A DNA stretch of 45,217 nucleotides, from positions 1 to 45,217 of the forward strand of contig NZ_CVRT01000021.1 in NCBI RefSeq assembly GCF_001261915.1. Reading direction: 5' to 3'. The notes under the pieces were generated by a model. The model did no database searches and had not been told where the DNA came from. It saw nothing but the letters and a program-made list of their open reading frames with translations. Both the position numbers and the translations under genes were made by a program. Source of the DNA: Halorubrum sp. SD626R. Lineage in GTDB: Archaea; Halobacteriota; Halobacteria; Halobacteriales; Haloferacaceae. Positions 1 through 8,770 of the stretch are shown here, in pieces; within the stretch, counting starts at the first letter, position 1; each line of letters starts with the position of its first letter.

Positions 1-53
1 AGGGCGAGAGGTTCCTAACCTCTCGATCGCGGGTTCGAATCCCGCCGTGCCCG
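1..53 (+). tRNA. tRNA-Arg (anticodon CCT), 3' part only
   Basis: The window opens inside a tRNA gene. The anticodon stem is bases 7-11 paired with 19-23, around the seven-base loop TTCCTAA (12-18). This puts anticodon CCT at 14-16, which reads the arginine codon AGG. The variable region is 24-28. The T arm is GCGGG / TTCGAAT / CCCGC (29-45). The 3' acceptor strand is 46-52, with discriminator base G at 53. No CCA is encoded, as is usual in haloarchaea. The 5' acceptor strand and D arm lie outside the window, so acceptor pairing cannot be checked. Confidence 0.9.
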
Positions 54-265
54 CTACCTGCGAACAAAGTGAGCAGTAGCGGCACAAGCGGGATTCGAAG
101 CAGGGAACGGAGCGAGCGTAGCGAGCGGAGTGACTGAGGTTCGAATCCTGTCGCGCCCGTTCCTTCGCTTCGCTCAGTCACGGGCGCGACTGGCTCCACG
201 CTCGCTCACTCCGTTCGCTCGCGTGGATCCCGCCGCGCCCTCTCAGTCATTCCCGCCGCGCCCTC
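54..265. repeat. tRNA-3'-end-like fragments and short repeats downstream of tRNA-Arg
   Basis: No gene is seen in this 212-bp stretch. It holds several degenerate copies of a tRNA T-arm/acceptor end: around 88-100 (GCGGGATTCGAAG), around 138-160 (GGTTCGAATCC followed by a GCGCCCG acceptor-like end), around 227-240 and around 251-263. A 17-bp direct repeat (CCCGCCGCGCCCTCTCA) occurs at 229-245 and 252-268; the second copy runs just into the end of the neighbouring minus-strand gene. The 138-160 fragment is flanked by an 8-bp inverted repeat, TGACTGAG (131-138) and CTCAGTCA (173-180). Short GAGCGAGCG-type runs make up the rest. It reads like the remains of repeated integration at the tRNA 3' end; that is an inference. 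Confidence 0.6.
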
Positions 266-970
266 TCACCCGTCCTCCCCGAGTCGCGGGAACGACCGCC
301 ACGCCAGCCATACCGCGAACGCGGCGATCGCGAGCGTCGCGCCGGCCAGCAGCGGTCCGGGTTCGTATAAGAGGGGCGGGTGGTAGCCGAGCCCGTAATC
401 GAGGGCGACGTTGCCGACGGCGAGCGTCAGCGCCAGCGCCAGCGCTCCGCGGGTCGTCCGGCCGAACGCGGGGAACAGCAGCGCGAGACCGACGAACAGC
501 AGGTGCGTGCCGAGCACGCCCCAGTAGTATATCCACGCGTCGGGAGCCGCGACGTACTGCGAGACGGCGAGGTTCAGCGAGACCAGCGGCCAGAGGCCGA
601 AGGTGACCAGCCAGACGAACGCGAGGGTCTGGAGGTACGCCAGCGGCCGCGAGGTCGGCGCGTCGTCGACGACGCTTCCGCCGGCCCGGACCGTCGGGAC
701 GAGCGCCGCGAGGGCGGCCCCGCCGAGGGCGACCGCGACCGCCGAGTCCGCGTAGAGGGGCCACAGCGGAACCGGCACCTCGCCGGCGGTCGGCGCGTAG
801 TACCCGATCCCAACCGCGAGCATGAACGCGACGAACGCGAGCACGACGCCGAGGCTCCGAGGCGTGCCGAGCAGCTCCTCGGCGATCGCCGCGCGGACCC
901 GCCGGCGGACGGCCGACAGCCGGAGGCGACCGAGCGCGCGGCGAACCGGAGCGTCGTCTGAGCGCGTCAC
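266..970 (-). CDS. DUF1405 family membrane protein
   Basis: This 234-residue hydrophobic protein has about six predicted membrane segments. The first begins near residue 40 (VVLAFVAFMLAVGIGYY) and is followed by a VPLWPLYADS stretch. That stretch is characteristic of DUF1405, the family of Bacillus YpjA and its haloarchaeal relatives, where a proline/tryptophan motif precedes an Asp-Ser. A PPLLYEPGP loop near residue 200 precedes the last membrane segment. The function of the family is unknown. The start is GTG at 970, chosen because a TATA-like box lies 24-31 nt upstream (994-1001), as expected for a leaderless transcript. The gene is divergent from the pilus operon and need not be related to it. 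Confidence 0.8.
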   Translation of the reverse strand: MTRSDDAPVRRALGRLRLSAVRRRVRAAIAEELLGTPRSLGVVLAFVAFMLAVGIGYYAPTAGEVPVPLWPLYADSAVAVALGGAALAALVPTVRAGGSVVDDAPTSRPLAYLQTLAFVWLVTFGLWPLVSLNLAVSQYVAAPDAWIYYWGVLGTHLLFVGLALLFPAFGRTTRGALALALTLAVGNVALDYGLGYHPPLLYEPGPLLAGATLAIAAFAVWLAWRSFPRLGEDG

Positions 971-993
971 GGCGTCGCTTCGGCGTCCACCGA

Positions 994-1001
994 CCTAAAA
1001 C
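994..1001 (-). promoter_or_regulatory. TATA-like box of the DUF1405 gene
   Basis: Read on the minus strand the sequence is GTTTTAGG. It is centred about 27 nt upstream of the GTG at 970, the spacing expected of an archaeal leaderless promoter. Confidence 0.5.
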
Positions 1002-1048
1002 CGCTCGCTCGCCGGGCGATTATCAGTCGCGGGGTTTTGCGAGACATC

Positions 1049-1056
1049 TTTTTTAA
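1049..1056 (+). promoter_or_regulatory. TATA-like box of the pilB3 operon
   Basis: TTTTTTAA lies about 26 nt upstream of the ATG at 1079. This fits a leaderless archaeal promoter and supports 1079 as the start over the in-frame TTG at 1037, which would lie upstream of the box. It drives the whole run of seven overlapping genes as far as I can tell; no other promoter is evident before 9564. Confidence 0.6.
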
Positions 1057-1078
1057 CTGGAACGGAGTTAATACGACT

Positions 1079-4006
1079 ATGGCAACAGAGGACGCCGAGC
1101 GCCCGCCCCAGTCGCCCGCCGAGGCGGCCGGAGCGACGCCGGCGTCCGACCCCGCGGAGACGGCCCGCCGGATTCGGGCGGCCGCGGCCGTCGGCGAGGT
1201 GGTTCGGGACCTGTGTTCGGTCCGGTACGACCTCGACGAGGTCCCGGTGTGTAAGGGGTACTACACGTGGGACGACTACCGCGACGAGTACTTCCTCGAC
1301 GACGGGGGGAATCCCCCGACCGACGAGGCGGACGACCCCCTCGAATTCACTCACGAGGACAAGACGGAGGCGCTCGGATTCGACCCCGACCGGACCGAGG
1401 AGCTGCTCGGCGCGGGCGAGAGCGCCGCCGCCGAGCTCGCCGACCTGGTCGACGAGCGCACGGTGAACGTCAACCCCGAGGTCGACGAGGACGCGTTCTT
1501 CTCGACGGCCGCGGGCGACACCACGCTCGCGAACCGGTACGACCTGGAGAAGGCCGTGCCGATGCCGAAGAAGCGCCACTTCCGCGAGACCGAGCGGTAC
1601 TGGGTGAACGAGCCGTACGCGTTCGTGATCGTGTTCCGGTCGACGAAGGAGAACGAGGTGAAGTACTACGCGGTCCAGCCGTACCGGACCGAGATCGAGA
1701 CGGACCTCGTCGAGTTCCTGACGGGGAAGCTCCGGACCTCGATCAAGTACGCCGACGAGGCGATCGCCGGCGGCGACGAGGCGTTCCGGAAGGACGTTAT
1801 CGTCGACGAGGCGCTCACGCTGCTCGACCGGTACGACCTCTACGAGCGCGAGGACGGCGGCCGCGGGGTCGTCGACGACCTCGTCGACGGGGCGGTCGAG
1901 CGGTTCGGCTTCGACGTCACGGAGGGGATCGCCGCCCGGATCACGCAGTCGCTCGGCTACGAGCCGCCCGCCGAATCGCCGTCCGAATCGGGCCCGACGA
2001 GGGTCCCCGCGCGACCCGAGCCCGCGGTGCTGGCGGAGGACTCGGAGACCCTCTCCGAACACCAGGTCGAGAAGCTGCTGTACTACCTCAAGCGCGACTT
2101 CATCGGGTACGAGCGGATCGACCCGATCAAGTACGACATCAACGTGGAGGACATCTCCTGTGACGGGTACGACTCCCCCGTCTTCGTCTACCACTCCGAC
2201 TACGAGCAGATCATTACCAACGTCTACCACGGGACCGACGAGCTCGACGACTTCGTCGTGAAGCTCGCCCAGCGCTCGGGCAAGGGGATCTCGAAGCGGC
2301 GCCCGCAGGTGGACGCCACGCTCCCGGACGGCTCCCGCGCCCAGCTCACGCTCGGCCGGGAGGTGTCGGACCACGGGACCAACTACACCATCCGCCAGTT
2401 CAACGAGATCCCGTTCACGCCGATCGACCTGATCAACTGGAAGACGTTCTCGCTCGACGAGATGGCGTTCCTCTGGCTCTCGATCGAGAACCACAAGAGC
2501 TTGATCTTCGCGGGCGGCACCGCCTCCGGGAAGACGACGAGCCTGAACGCCGTCTCTCTCTTTATCCCCTCGAACGCGAAGATCGTCTCGATCGAGGACA
2601 CCCGCGAGGTCGAGCTCCCCCAGCGCAACTGGATCGCCTCCGTCACCCGACCCTCCTTCTCCGACGACGACAAGGGGGACATCGACGAGTTCGACTTACT
2701 GGAGGCCGCGCTCCGCCAGCGCCCCGACTACATCGTGATGGGCGAGATCCGCGGCGAGGAGGGCCGGACCGCCTTCCAGGTCATGTCGACCGGTCACACC
2801 ACCTACACCACCTTCCACGCTGACACCGTCGGCGAGGTGCTCAAGCGGTTCACCACGGAGCCGATCAACGTCTCCAAGACGATGTTCACCGCCCTCGATC
2901 TGGTCTCCGTCCAGACCTCCACGCGGGTCCAGGGGAAGAAGGTGCGCCGGAACAAGTCGCTGACCGAGATCAACCACTACGACGCCGAGAACGACGAGAT
3001 CAACGTCCAGGACGTGTTCCAGTGGCAGGCCGAGACGGACGAGTTCCTCCAGATGGGCGACTCGAACACGTTAGAGGACATCATGTTCGACCGCGGGTGG
3101 AGCCGCGAGACGCTGAACGCCGAGCTCCGGAAGCGCCGGGTCGTGTTAGCCTACCTCATCGACCGCGGGCTCAACAGCTACGCGCAGGTGGCCGCGACGT
3201 TCCAGGCGTTCATCAACGACCCGGAGACGGTGCTCGCGCTGATGGCTAACGAGGAGCTGGAGCGCTCGCTGGAGGACCTCCGGGAGATGGAGTCCGTCCT
3301 CATCAACGTCGACCGCGACAAGGAGGAGATGGTCCCCCGGCCGGAGCCGGACGAGGCCGGCCGCGCGGAGGTCGAGCGGATCCTCGACGAGGCCGAGGAC
3401 CTGTTCGCCGAGTACCGCGGTCGGATGCCCGACTCCGTCGCCGACGCGCTGCTCGACGTGGCCCCCGCTCGCGACGTCGAGGCGACGCCCGACGCCGCCC
3501 ACGAGACGCTCGCGGAGACGGCCCGGGAGGCGGCCGCGCTCGCCCCCGAGGCGGCCGGTCCCGAGCGATCGGACGCGAGCGCGGACGGCGAGGAAGCGAG
3601 TGCGGACGGCGAGGACGCGACGAGCGGCGAAGCGGCGGCCGAACCGGTCCCCCGCGACGACTTCGAGGGGATCGCCTCCGTCACTCCCCTCGACGGGGAC
3701 CCCCGAATCGGTCCGGGCGATCGGGGCTCGGACGCGGACGGTCCCGATACGAGCGGCGAAACCGGCGAGAGCGACGGAGCCGGCGACGGCGACGGGATCG
3801 ACTTCGACGAGCCGTTCGAGGAGGGGGTCGACGTACTGGATCCGGCCGCCGACGAGAGCGGGGCGTCCGACGCCGCTCCCGGCGAGCGTGACGCGGCCGA
3901 ATCGAAGCCCGAAGCGGGGGACGACCCCGACTCGGACGGCGACGCCGAGAGCGAGTCCGACGGCGACTGGGGGTTCGGCACCGTCGAGTCCCCGGAGGAG
4001 GGGTAA
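1079..4006 (+). CDS. pilB3: Type IV pilus biogenesis ATPase PilB3
   Basis: This 975-residue type II/IV secretion ATPase (GspE/FlaI/PilB superfamily) would power pilus subunit assembly at the cytoplasmic membrane. The Walker A motif GGTASGKTT is at residues 479-487 (catalytic Lys485). The Walker B-like VMGE is at 553-556, and an arginine/histidine-rich segment follows (STGHTTYTTFHAD), as in this family. Residues 1 to about 330 form an acidic N-terminal domain. From about residue 740 to the end there is a low-complexity acidic tail containing an ASADGE direct repeat and no recognisable domain. The tail makes the protein much longer than bacterial PilB. The start is ATG 1079, placed by the TATA box at 1049-1056. 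The next gene, pilC3, begins 18 bases after the stop, and this pair is the standard haloarchaeal pilB3-pilC3 unit. Confidence 0.93.
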   Translation: MATEDAERPPQSPAEAAGATPASDPAETARRIRAAAAVGEVVRDLCSVRYDLDEVPVCKGYYTWDDYRDEYFLDDGGNPPTDEADDPLEFTHEDKTEALGFDPDRTEELLGAGESAAAELADLVDERTVNVNPEVDEDAFFSTAAGDTTLANRYDLEKAVPMPKKRHFRETERYWVNEPYAFVIVFRSTKENEVKYYAVQPYRTEIETDLVEFLTGKLRTSIKYADEAIAGGDEAFRKDVIVDEALTLLDRYDLYEREDGGRGVVDDLVDGAVERFGFDVTEGIAARITQSLGYEPPAESPSESGPTRVPARPEPAVLAEDSETLSEHQVEKLLYYLKRDFIGYERIDPIKYDINVEDISCDGYDSPVFVYHSDYEQIITNVYHGTDELDDFVVKLAQRSGKGISKRRPQVDATLPDGSRAQLTLGREVSDHGTNYTIRQFNEIPFTPIDLINWKTFSLDEMAFLWLSIENHKSLIFAGGTASGKTTSLNAVSLFIPSNAKIVSIEDTREVELPQRNWIASVTRPSFSDDDKGDIDEFDLLEAALRQRPDYIVMGEIRGEEGRTAFQVMSTGHTTYTTFHADTVGEVLKRFTTEPINVSKTMFTALDLVSVQTSTRVQGKKVRRNKSLTEINHYDAENDEINVQDVFQWQAETDEFLQMGDSNTLEDIMFDRGWSRETLNAELRKRRVVLAYLIDRGLNSYAQVAATFQAFINDPETVLALMANEELERSLEDLREMESVLINVDRDKEEMVPRPEPDEAGRAEVERILDEAEDLFAEYRGRMPDSVADALLDVAPARDVEATPDAAHETLAETAREAAALAPEAAGPERSDASADGEEASADGEDATSGEAAAEPVPRDDFEGIASVTPLDGDPRIGPGDRGSDADGPDTSGETGESDGAGDGDGIDFDEPFEEGVDVLDPAADESGASDAAPGERDAAESKPEAGDDPDSDGDAESESDGDWGFGTVESPEEG

Positions 4007-4024
4007 CGCCGTGTCCCGGGCGAG

Positions 4025-6070
4025 GTGGACCGCGTGAGCCTCGATACGGGGGTCGGCGACGGCTCCGCCGACGGCGACGCCCTCGGCGAGCTGTTCTATC
4101 CCGTCTTCGAGCTACTGTTCGACCCCGACGGCGACTTCGTCGGGGACGTCGAGCGAAAGCTCGCGGAGGCGCGGATGCCGGACCAGGTGGAGATGTACGT
4201 CTCCCGGGCGCTCGGTGCCGGGCTGCTCGTCGGCGGCCTCCTCTGGGCGCTCGGCACGCTGATCGGGTACGGCGTGTTCTCGCTCGGGCTGATCGACCCG
4301 AGCGCGCTGTCGCTGGGCATGCCGGCGCCGACGCCGGCGATCCGGGAGCTGTTGCGGTCGCTGGTCGTGCCGACCGCGGTGCTGCTCAGCGGACTCATTT
4401 TCGGCTCGATCGGGTTCGCGCTCGGGTTCGGCGGCGTCGTGGCGATCCCCTACTCGCGGGCGTCCTCGCGGAAGCGCGAGATCAACCTCCTGCTCGCGGA
4501 CTCGGTGTCGTTCATGTACGCGCTCTCCGTCGGCGGGCTCAATCAGCTGGAGATCCTGCGCGCGATGGCGACGGCGGAGGACACCTACGGCGAGGTCTCC
4601 CGCGAGTTCCAGAGCATCGTCAACGAGACGGAGTACTTCGGGACCGACTACCGGAACGCGATCCGTCAGCAGTCGATGGAGACCCCCTCCGACGAGCTCT
4701 CGCAGTTCCTCGCCGACATGCTCTCGATCGTCAACTCCGGCGGCGACATGGAGAGCTTCCTGAAGGACAAAAAGGAGAAACACCTCCGCACGTCGAAACA
4801 GGAGCGCGAGATGACCCTGGAGACGCTGGAGCTGTTCGGCGAGATGTACATGACGCTCTCGCTTTTCCCCCTGCTTCTCATCATCATCCTCGTGATCATG
4901 GGGATGATGGGCGAGGCCGACGACCGGCTGCTGTACGCGACCGTCTACGTCCTGATCCCGCTGACCGGGATCGGCTTCCTCGTGCTCGTCTCCACGGTCA
5001 AGCAGGACGAGCCCGGCGACGGCTACCTCCATCCCGACGGAGGAAGCGAGCGCCTCAGGCAGACGAGCCAGGAGGGACTGCTCCACTTCGGGCTGATCGA
5101 GGGGTTCGTCGGCCGTTTCGGCGTCTTCGACCGGATCCGCGACCGCGAGGGGACGTACAAGACGAAACGGATCGTCTCGGCGCCGCACGTCTTCCTGCGG
5201 GACAACCCGCTGTACACGCTGGCGCTGACCGCACCGGCCGCGGTCGCGATCGTCGCCGTCGCCGCGCTCACCGGCAACGCGCCGGCGACCTTCGACGGGT
5301 GGGTGGACCGTCCCGTCTGGTCGACGTTCGTCTGGGTGTACGTCCCGGCGTACCTCGTCATGGTCCCGCTCGCGACCTTCCACGAGTGGAGCCGGCGGTC
5401 GAAGCGCGCGATCACCGGGAAGCTCTCCGAGAGCCTCCGGAAGCTCTCCTCGGCGAACGACACCGGACAGACGCTCCTCGAATCGGTCCAGACGGTCGCG
5501 GAGACCTCCACGGGGCAGCTCGCCGAGGAGTTCGAGGTCGTCCACGCGAAGGTGAACTACGGGATGAGCCTGCGCGACGCCCTCGTGGAGTTCAACAACA
5601 AGTACGCGGTTCCACGGCTCGCTCGAACGGTGAAGCTCATCTCGGAGGCGCAGGAGGCCTCCTCGCAGATCACGGACGTGTTGACCACGGCGGCGCAGGC
5701 GTCCGAGAACCAGGACGACATCGAGCGCGACCGCGTCTCCCGGACCCGGATGCAGGTGGCTATCATCGTCATGACGTACGTCACCCTGCTCGGGGTGATG
5801 GCCATCCTCCAGACCCAGTTCATCGACGTGATGGGCGGGCTCTCCTCGCAGGCGGACGGCGGAGGCGCCGCCGGCGGCGCCGGCTTCGGCGGGGGCGGCG
5901 GCGTCGACCCCGAGGTCCTCTCGTTGCTGTTCTTCCACGCGGTGACCCTACAGGCGCTGCTCTCCGGGTTCATCAGCGGCTACATCCGGAACGCCGACAT
6001 CGTCTCCGGGGTCAAGTTCGCGGTGGTCCTGATGACGCTCGCGCTGGGGGTGTGGATCTATGTCGGGTGA
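4025..6070 (+). CDS. pilC3: Type IV pilus membrane platform protein PilC3
   Basis: This 681-residue membrane protein is of the T2SSF/TadC type, the partner of the PilB3 ATPase in building pili. Two cytoplasmic T2SSF-like domains can be seen, one around residues 150-270 (starting near SRKREINLLLADS) and one around 455-590 (starting near SRRSKRAITGKLSES). Each is followed by hydrophobic segments, and there is an early membrane hairpin around residues 60-145. The double domain is the usual architecture of archaeal PilC/FlaJ relatives. A glycine-rich run lies near residue 615-630 before the last two membrane segments. The GTG at 4025 is taken as the start; a GTG three codons later is possible. 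The 3' end overlaps the next gene by 11 bases. Confidence 0.9.
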   Translation: MDRVSLDTGVGDGSADGDALGELFYPVFELLFDPDGDFVGDVERKLAEARMPDQVEMYVSRALGAGLLVGGLLWALGTLIGYGVFSLGLIDPSALSLGMPAPTPAIRELLRSLVVPTAVLLSGLIFGSIGFALGFGGVVAIPYSRASSRKREINLLLADSVSFMYALSVGGLNQLEILRAMATAEDTYGEVSREFQSIVNETEYFGTDYRNAIRQQSMETPSDELSQFLADMLSIVNSGGDMESFLKDKKEKHLRTSKQEREMTLETLELFGEMYMTLSLFPLLLIIILVIMGMMGEADDRLLYATVYVLIPLTGIGFLVLVSTVKQDEPGDGYLHPDGGSERLRQTSQEGLLHFGLIEGFVGRFGVFDRIRDREGTYKTKRIVSAPHVFLRDNPLYTLALTAPAAVAIVAVAALTGNAPATFDGWVDRPVWSTFVWVYVPAYLVMVPLATFHEWSRRSKRAITGKLSESLRKLSSANDTGQTLLESVQTVAETSTGQLAEEFEVVHAKVNYGMSLRDALVEFNNKYAVPRLARTVKLISEAQEASSQITDVLTTAAQASENQDDIERDRVSRTRMQVAIIVMTYVTLLGVMAILQTQFIDVMGGLSSQADGGGAAGGAGFGGGGGVDPEVLSLLFFHAVTLQALLSGFISGYIRNADIVSGVKFAVVLMTLALGVWIYVG

Positions 6071-6629
6071 GCCGCGGGGGCCCGCTTCCGGGTCGAGCGA
6101 GACGGCCCGCGCGCAGACCCCGATCGACTTCGCCGTCGGCGCGAGCGTCTTCCTGCTGACGCTGGCGTTCGTGGTCGCGTTCACCCCGACGCTGTTCGAC
6201 CCGTTCACCGCGGCCGAGACCGCCTCGCCGCTCGTGAGCGATCGCGTCGCGGCCGGGATCGCGGGCGACGTCCTCGCTGCGTCGCCGGCGGAGCCCGGGG
6301 TACTGTCGCCCGCCTGTACCGTCGCCTTCTTCGAGTCGAACGAGAGCCTCGCGACGGACGCCGGTTGCGACGGGGTCACGGAGAGCCCCGCCGACCGCTT
6401 CGGGACCGACGGCGACGTCCTGGTCGTGATCCACGCGCTCGGCGAGACGCGTCCGAGCGGGAACGCGTCGAGCCTCTCGGTCCGGACCCGCCACGGAACG
6501 TTCGAGGACGTCGAACTCTCCCGGTCGACGGACGAGGCGGGCGCGACCGGGGGCGACGACGTCACCGTCTCGCGTCGACTCGTCTCGATCGACGGGACGC
6601 AGTACCGGCTCACGGTGCGGGTGTGGTGA
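6060..6629 (+). CDS. Pilin-like protein of the PilB3-PilC3 operon (first of five)
   Basis: This 189-residue protein has a short polar N-terminus ending in R17-A18, then Q19-TPIDFAVG and a hydrophobic stretch. The layout matches an archaeal class III (prepilin) signal, with cleavage expected between A18 and Q19. The rest is a soluble domain rich in Asp and Thr with several cysteines. I recall this position in haloarchaeal pilB3 loci being held by a family labelled DUF7287, but I cannot check that here. It is probably a minor pilin or pseudopilin assembled or used by PilB3-PilC3. The ATG at 6060 overlaps the pilC3 stop, so the two genes are probably translationally coupled. Confidence 0.7.
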   Translation: MSGEPRGPASGSSETARAQTPIDFAVGASVFLLTLAFVVAFTPTLFDPFTAAETASPLVSDRVAAGIAGDVLAASPAEPGVLSPACTVAFFESNESLATDAGCDGVTESPADRFGTDGDVLVVIHALGETRPSGNASSLSVRTRHGTFEDVELSRSTDEAGATGGDDVTVSRRLVSIDGTQYRLTVRVW

Positions 6630-7234
6630 CCGTGTTCGGGAGCGACGACCGCGCGCAGGCGCACACGCTGGAGGCGTTCGCGGCCGCGATCCTGCTCGTC
6701 GCCGGTCTCGTGTTCGCGCTCCAGGCGACCGCGGTGACGCCGCTGTCCGCCAGCACCTCGAACCAGCACATCGAGAACCAGCAGCGCGCGGTCGCGACCG
6801 ACCTGCTGGCGACGTGCGCCGAGAGCGGGGCACTCCGGGAGGCGCTGCTCTACTGGGACCCCGAAGACGAGCGGTTCGCGGGGAGCCGCCCGGAGTTCGG
6901 CACCTACACCCGCGGCGGGCCGCCGAACGGGTTCGGTGAGGCGCTGAACCGCACCTTCCTCGACAGGAGCGTCGCGTTCAACGTCGAGGTCCGCCACGGC
7001 GACCGGAACCGGACCGCGATTGTCGATATGGGATCGCCGAGCGATAACGCCGTGACCGCGACCCGGGCCGTGTCGCTCCCGGACGACGCGAACCTGACCG
7101 CGCCGGGGTACGAGGAGACGACGCTGGAGGGATTGACCGCCGGGGACGATCCCGGATCGTTCTACGCCGCCCCCGACGCCGACGGCGCGGTGTACGACCA
7201 CGTGGAGGTGCGCATCACCGTATGGCGGATGTGA
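6626..7234 (+). CDS. Pilin-like protein of the PilB3-PilC3 operon (second of five)
   Basis: This 202-residue protein begins with the motif D7-D8-R9-A10-Q11-AHTLEAF, followed by a hydrophobic segment (AAAILLVAGLVFALQA). A prepilin peptidase would be expected to cut between A10 and Q11, leaving Gln at +1 and a Glu at +6, close to the usual pilin E5. The start is GTG 6626, chosen because it overlaps the preceding stop in a GTGA arrangement; the open frame continues upstream but only across another gene. It resembles the haloarchaeal family I know as DUF7288 (from memory). The downstream domain has no enzyme motif that I recognise. Confidence 0.7.
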   Translation: MTVFGSDDRAQAHTLEAFAAAILLVAGLVFALQATAVTPLSASTSNQHIENQQRAVATDLLATCAESGALREALLYWDPEDERFAGSRPEFGTYTRGGPPNGFGEALNRTFLDRSVAFNVEVRHGDRNRTAIVDMGSPSDNAVTATRAVSLPDDANLTAPGYEETTLEGLTAGDDPGSFYAAPDADGAVYDHVEVRITVWRM

Positions 7235-8220
7235 GCTCCCCGCCTCCGGCGAGAGGCGGGAGAGGCGGGTCCGAGGGCGACGGCCGGTTCCGCGACGCCG
7301 ACCGCGGACAGCTCCTGCTCGTCGCGGGGGTGGTCATGGCTGTCTCGCTGGTGACGCTCGTGGTCCTGTTGAACGCCTCCATCTACAGCGAGAACCTCGC
7401 GACTCGCGGCGTCGAGGCAGCCGACGGCGAGGCGCTGGAGGTCAGGGCGGCCGCGGTCGAGGGGACGGGGACCGTCGTCGACGCGGCGAACCGCGACGCC
7501 ACGAACGAGACCACGCACGCCGAGGTCAGTACGGCGGTGAGCGACGGGATCGCCGCCCTCGACGAGGACCTCCTCCGCACGTACGCGGGGAGGGGAGGGA
7601 CGCTCCGTCTCGAGACCGACGCGTCCGCGATCCGGGACGGGAGCCGGATCGCCGACGACCTCCCGGGAACGGTGAACGAGACGACCGTCGCCGGGGGAGT
7701 CACCCGGACGCGGGGGTTCGTGCTCGACGTCGACGCGTCGACGCTCGCGGAGACGAACGCGTCGACGGCCCGCGAGGAGGCGTTCCGCGTCGCTCTCAAC
7801 GTCTCTGGGGGCGGGAGCGACGAGGTATACGTCTACAGGAACGAGTCGGCGACCGACGCGGTCACCGTCGCGGTCGGCGACGACGGCGGGACGCCATCCG
7901 TCCTCTGTGAGGTCGATCTGAGCGGCGACGACCGGGTCGCAGTCGACCTCACCGGCGAGCGGCTCGGCGGCGAGTCCTGCCCGGGGCTCTGGCCGACGGG
8001 GCTCGTCGACTCGGGGGACGCGTACGACATACGCGTCGAGAACGGCGACGCGGCCGACGGCGAGGTGACCGCGACCGTCCTCCCGGCGTCGGGCGACGTC
8101 ACCTCCGACTTCGACGCCACGGCCGCGGCGTACGACGCGGCGATCGACCTCCGATACCGGACCGCCGAGCTCCGGTTCGAGACGACGGTCCGGGTCGCCC
8201 CGGGTGAGCCGGATGCGTGA
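7222..8220 (+). CDS. Pilin-like protein of the PilB3-PilC3 operon (third of five, DUF7261-like)
   Basis: This is the largest of the pilin-like set, at 332 residues. A glycine/arginine-rich leader of 29 residues ends in D27-R28-G29, then Q30-LLLVAGVVMAV and a membrane segment, then a Ser/Thr/Asp-rich ectodomain. The phrase RGQLLLV, followed some 30 residues later by ENLATRG, is what I associate with the haloarchaeal family DUF7261. The ectodomain has many Asn-Glu-Thr / Asn-Ala-Ser type sequons, so N-glycosylation is plausible, as for haloarchaeal pilins. The start overlaps the previous gene by 13 bases. Confidence 0.7.
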   Translation: MADVSSPPPARGGRGGSEGDGRFRDADRGQLLLVAGVVMAVSLVTLVVLLNASIYSENLATRGVEAADGEALEVRAAAVEGTGTVVDAANRDATNETTHAEVSTAVSDGIAALDEDLLRTYAGRGGTLRLETDASAIRDGSRIADDLPGTVNETTVAGGVTRTRGFVLDVDASTLAETNASTAREEAFRVALNVSGGGSDEVYVYRNESATDAVTVAVGDDGGTPSVLCEVDLSGDDRVAVDLTGERLGGESCPGLWPTGLVDSGDAYDIRVENGDAADGEVTATVLPASGDVTSDFDATAAAYDAAIDLRYRTAELRFETTVRVAPGEPDA

Positions 8221-8770
8221 CCGGACCGGCCGCGACGGGCGGCGAAGCGGTCGGCTCGACCGAGGGAGCGACCGCGGCGGTGCGCCCGTCGGAGGCGGCT
8301 TCCGTGCCGACGACCGTGGCGTGAGCGTCGCGGTCGGGTACGTCCTCACCCTCGCGATCGGCGCGGTCTTGCTCTCGGGGGTCGTGATCGGCGTCGGCGG
8401 CGTCGTCGACTCCCAGACCGAACGGACGATCGACGGCGAACTCGAAGTCGTCGGGGAGACGACCGTCGCGAACCTCGAGAGCGTCGACCGCCTCGCGCGT
8501 GCGGCGCACGAGGACCGACCGTCGTCGGGCATCGACCCGACCGTCTCCGTGATCGTCGACCTCCCGACGCGAGTCGCCGGCATCCCGTACCGGATCGAAG
8601 TGGGGAACGAGAGCGTCACCCTCCGGACCGACGCCCCGGCGGCGAGCGTCGAAGTGACACATGCCGCGCACCTGGACGTCGCCCCGACGAGCGTGCGGGG
8701 CGGCCCGCTCCGGATCGCGTACGTTGACGACGGGACCGGCGACGCCGAACTGGAGGTGACGGAGCGGTGA
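8204..8770 (+). CDS. Pilin-like protein of the PilB3-PilC3 operon (fourth of five)
   Basis: This 188-residue protein has a basic 37-residue leader ending D37-R38-G39, then V40-SVAVGYVLTLAIGAVLL. This closely resembles the haloarchaeal major pilin signature (RAVSPVIG followed by a hydrophobic helix). The remainder is a compact beta-rich domain. The family is probably the one labelled DUF7266 (from memory). A GTG at 8204 and an ATG at 8213 are both usable; GTG 8204 gives a 17-base overlap with the preceding gene and I keep it. A surface pilus subunit or minor pilin role is inferred from the signal and the operon. Confidence 0.7.
   Translation: MSRMRDRTGRDGRRSGRLDRGSDRGGAPVGGGFRADDRGVSVAVGYVLTLAIGAVLLSGVVIGVGGVVDSQTERTIDGELEVVGETTVANLESVDRLARAAHEDRPSSGIDPTVSVIVDLPTRVAGIPYRIEVGNESVTLRTDAPAASVEVTHAAHLDVAPTSVRGGPLRIAYVDDGTGDAELEVTER

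Noticed and set aside
130..606. Open frame starting in the tRNA-fragment region
   Set aside because: Arg-rich composition, no promoter, and it runs opposite to the DUF1405 gene.
995..2494. Minus-strand open frame opposite pilB3
   Set aside because: Shadow of the PilB3 frame; repetitive Val/Arg/Glu composition and no plausible start signal.
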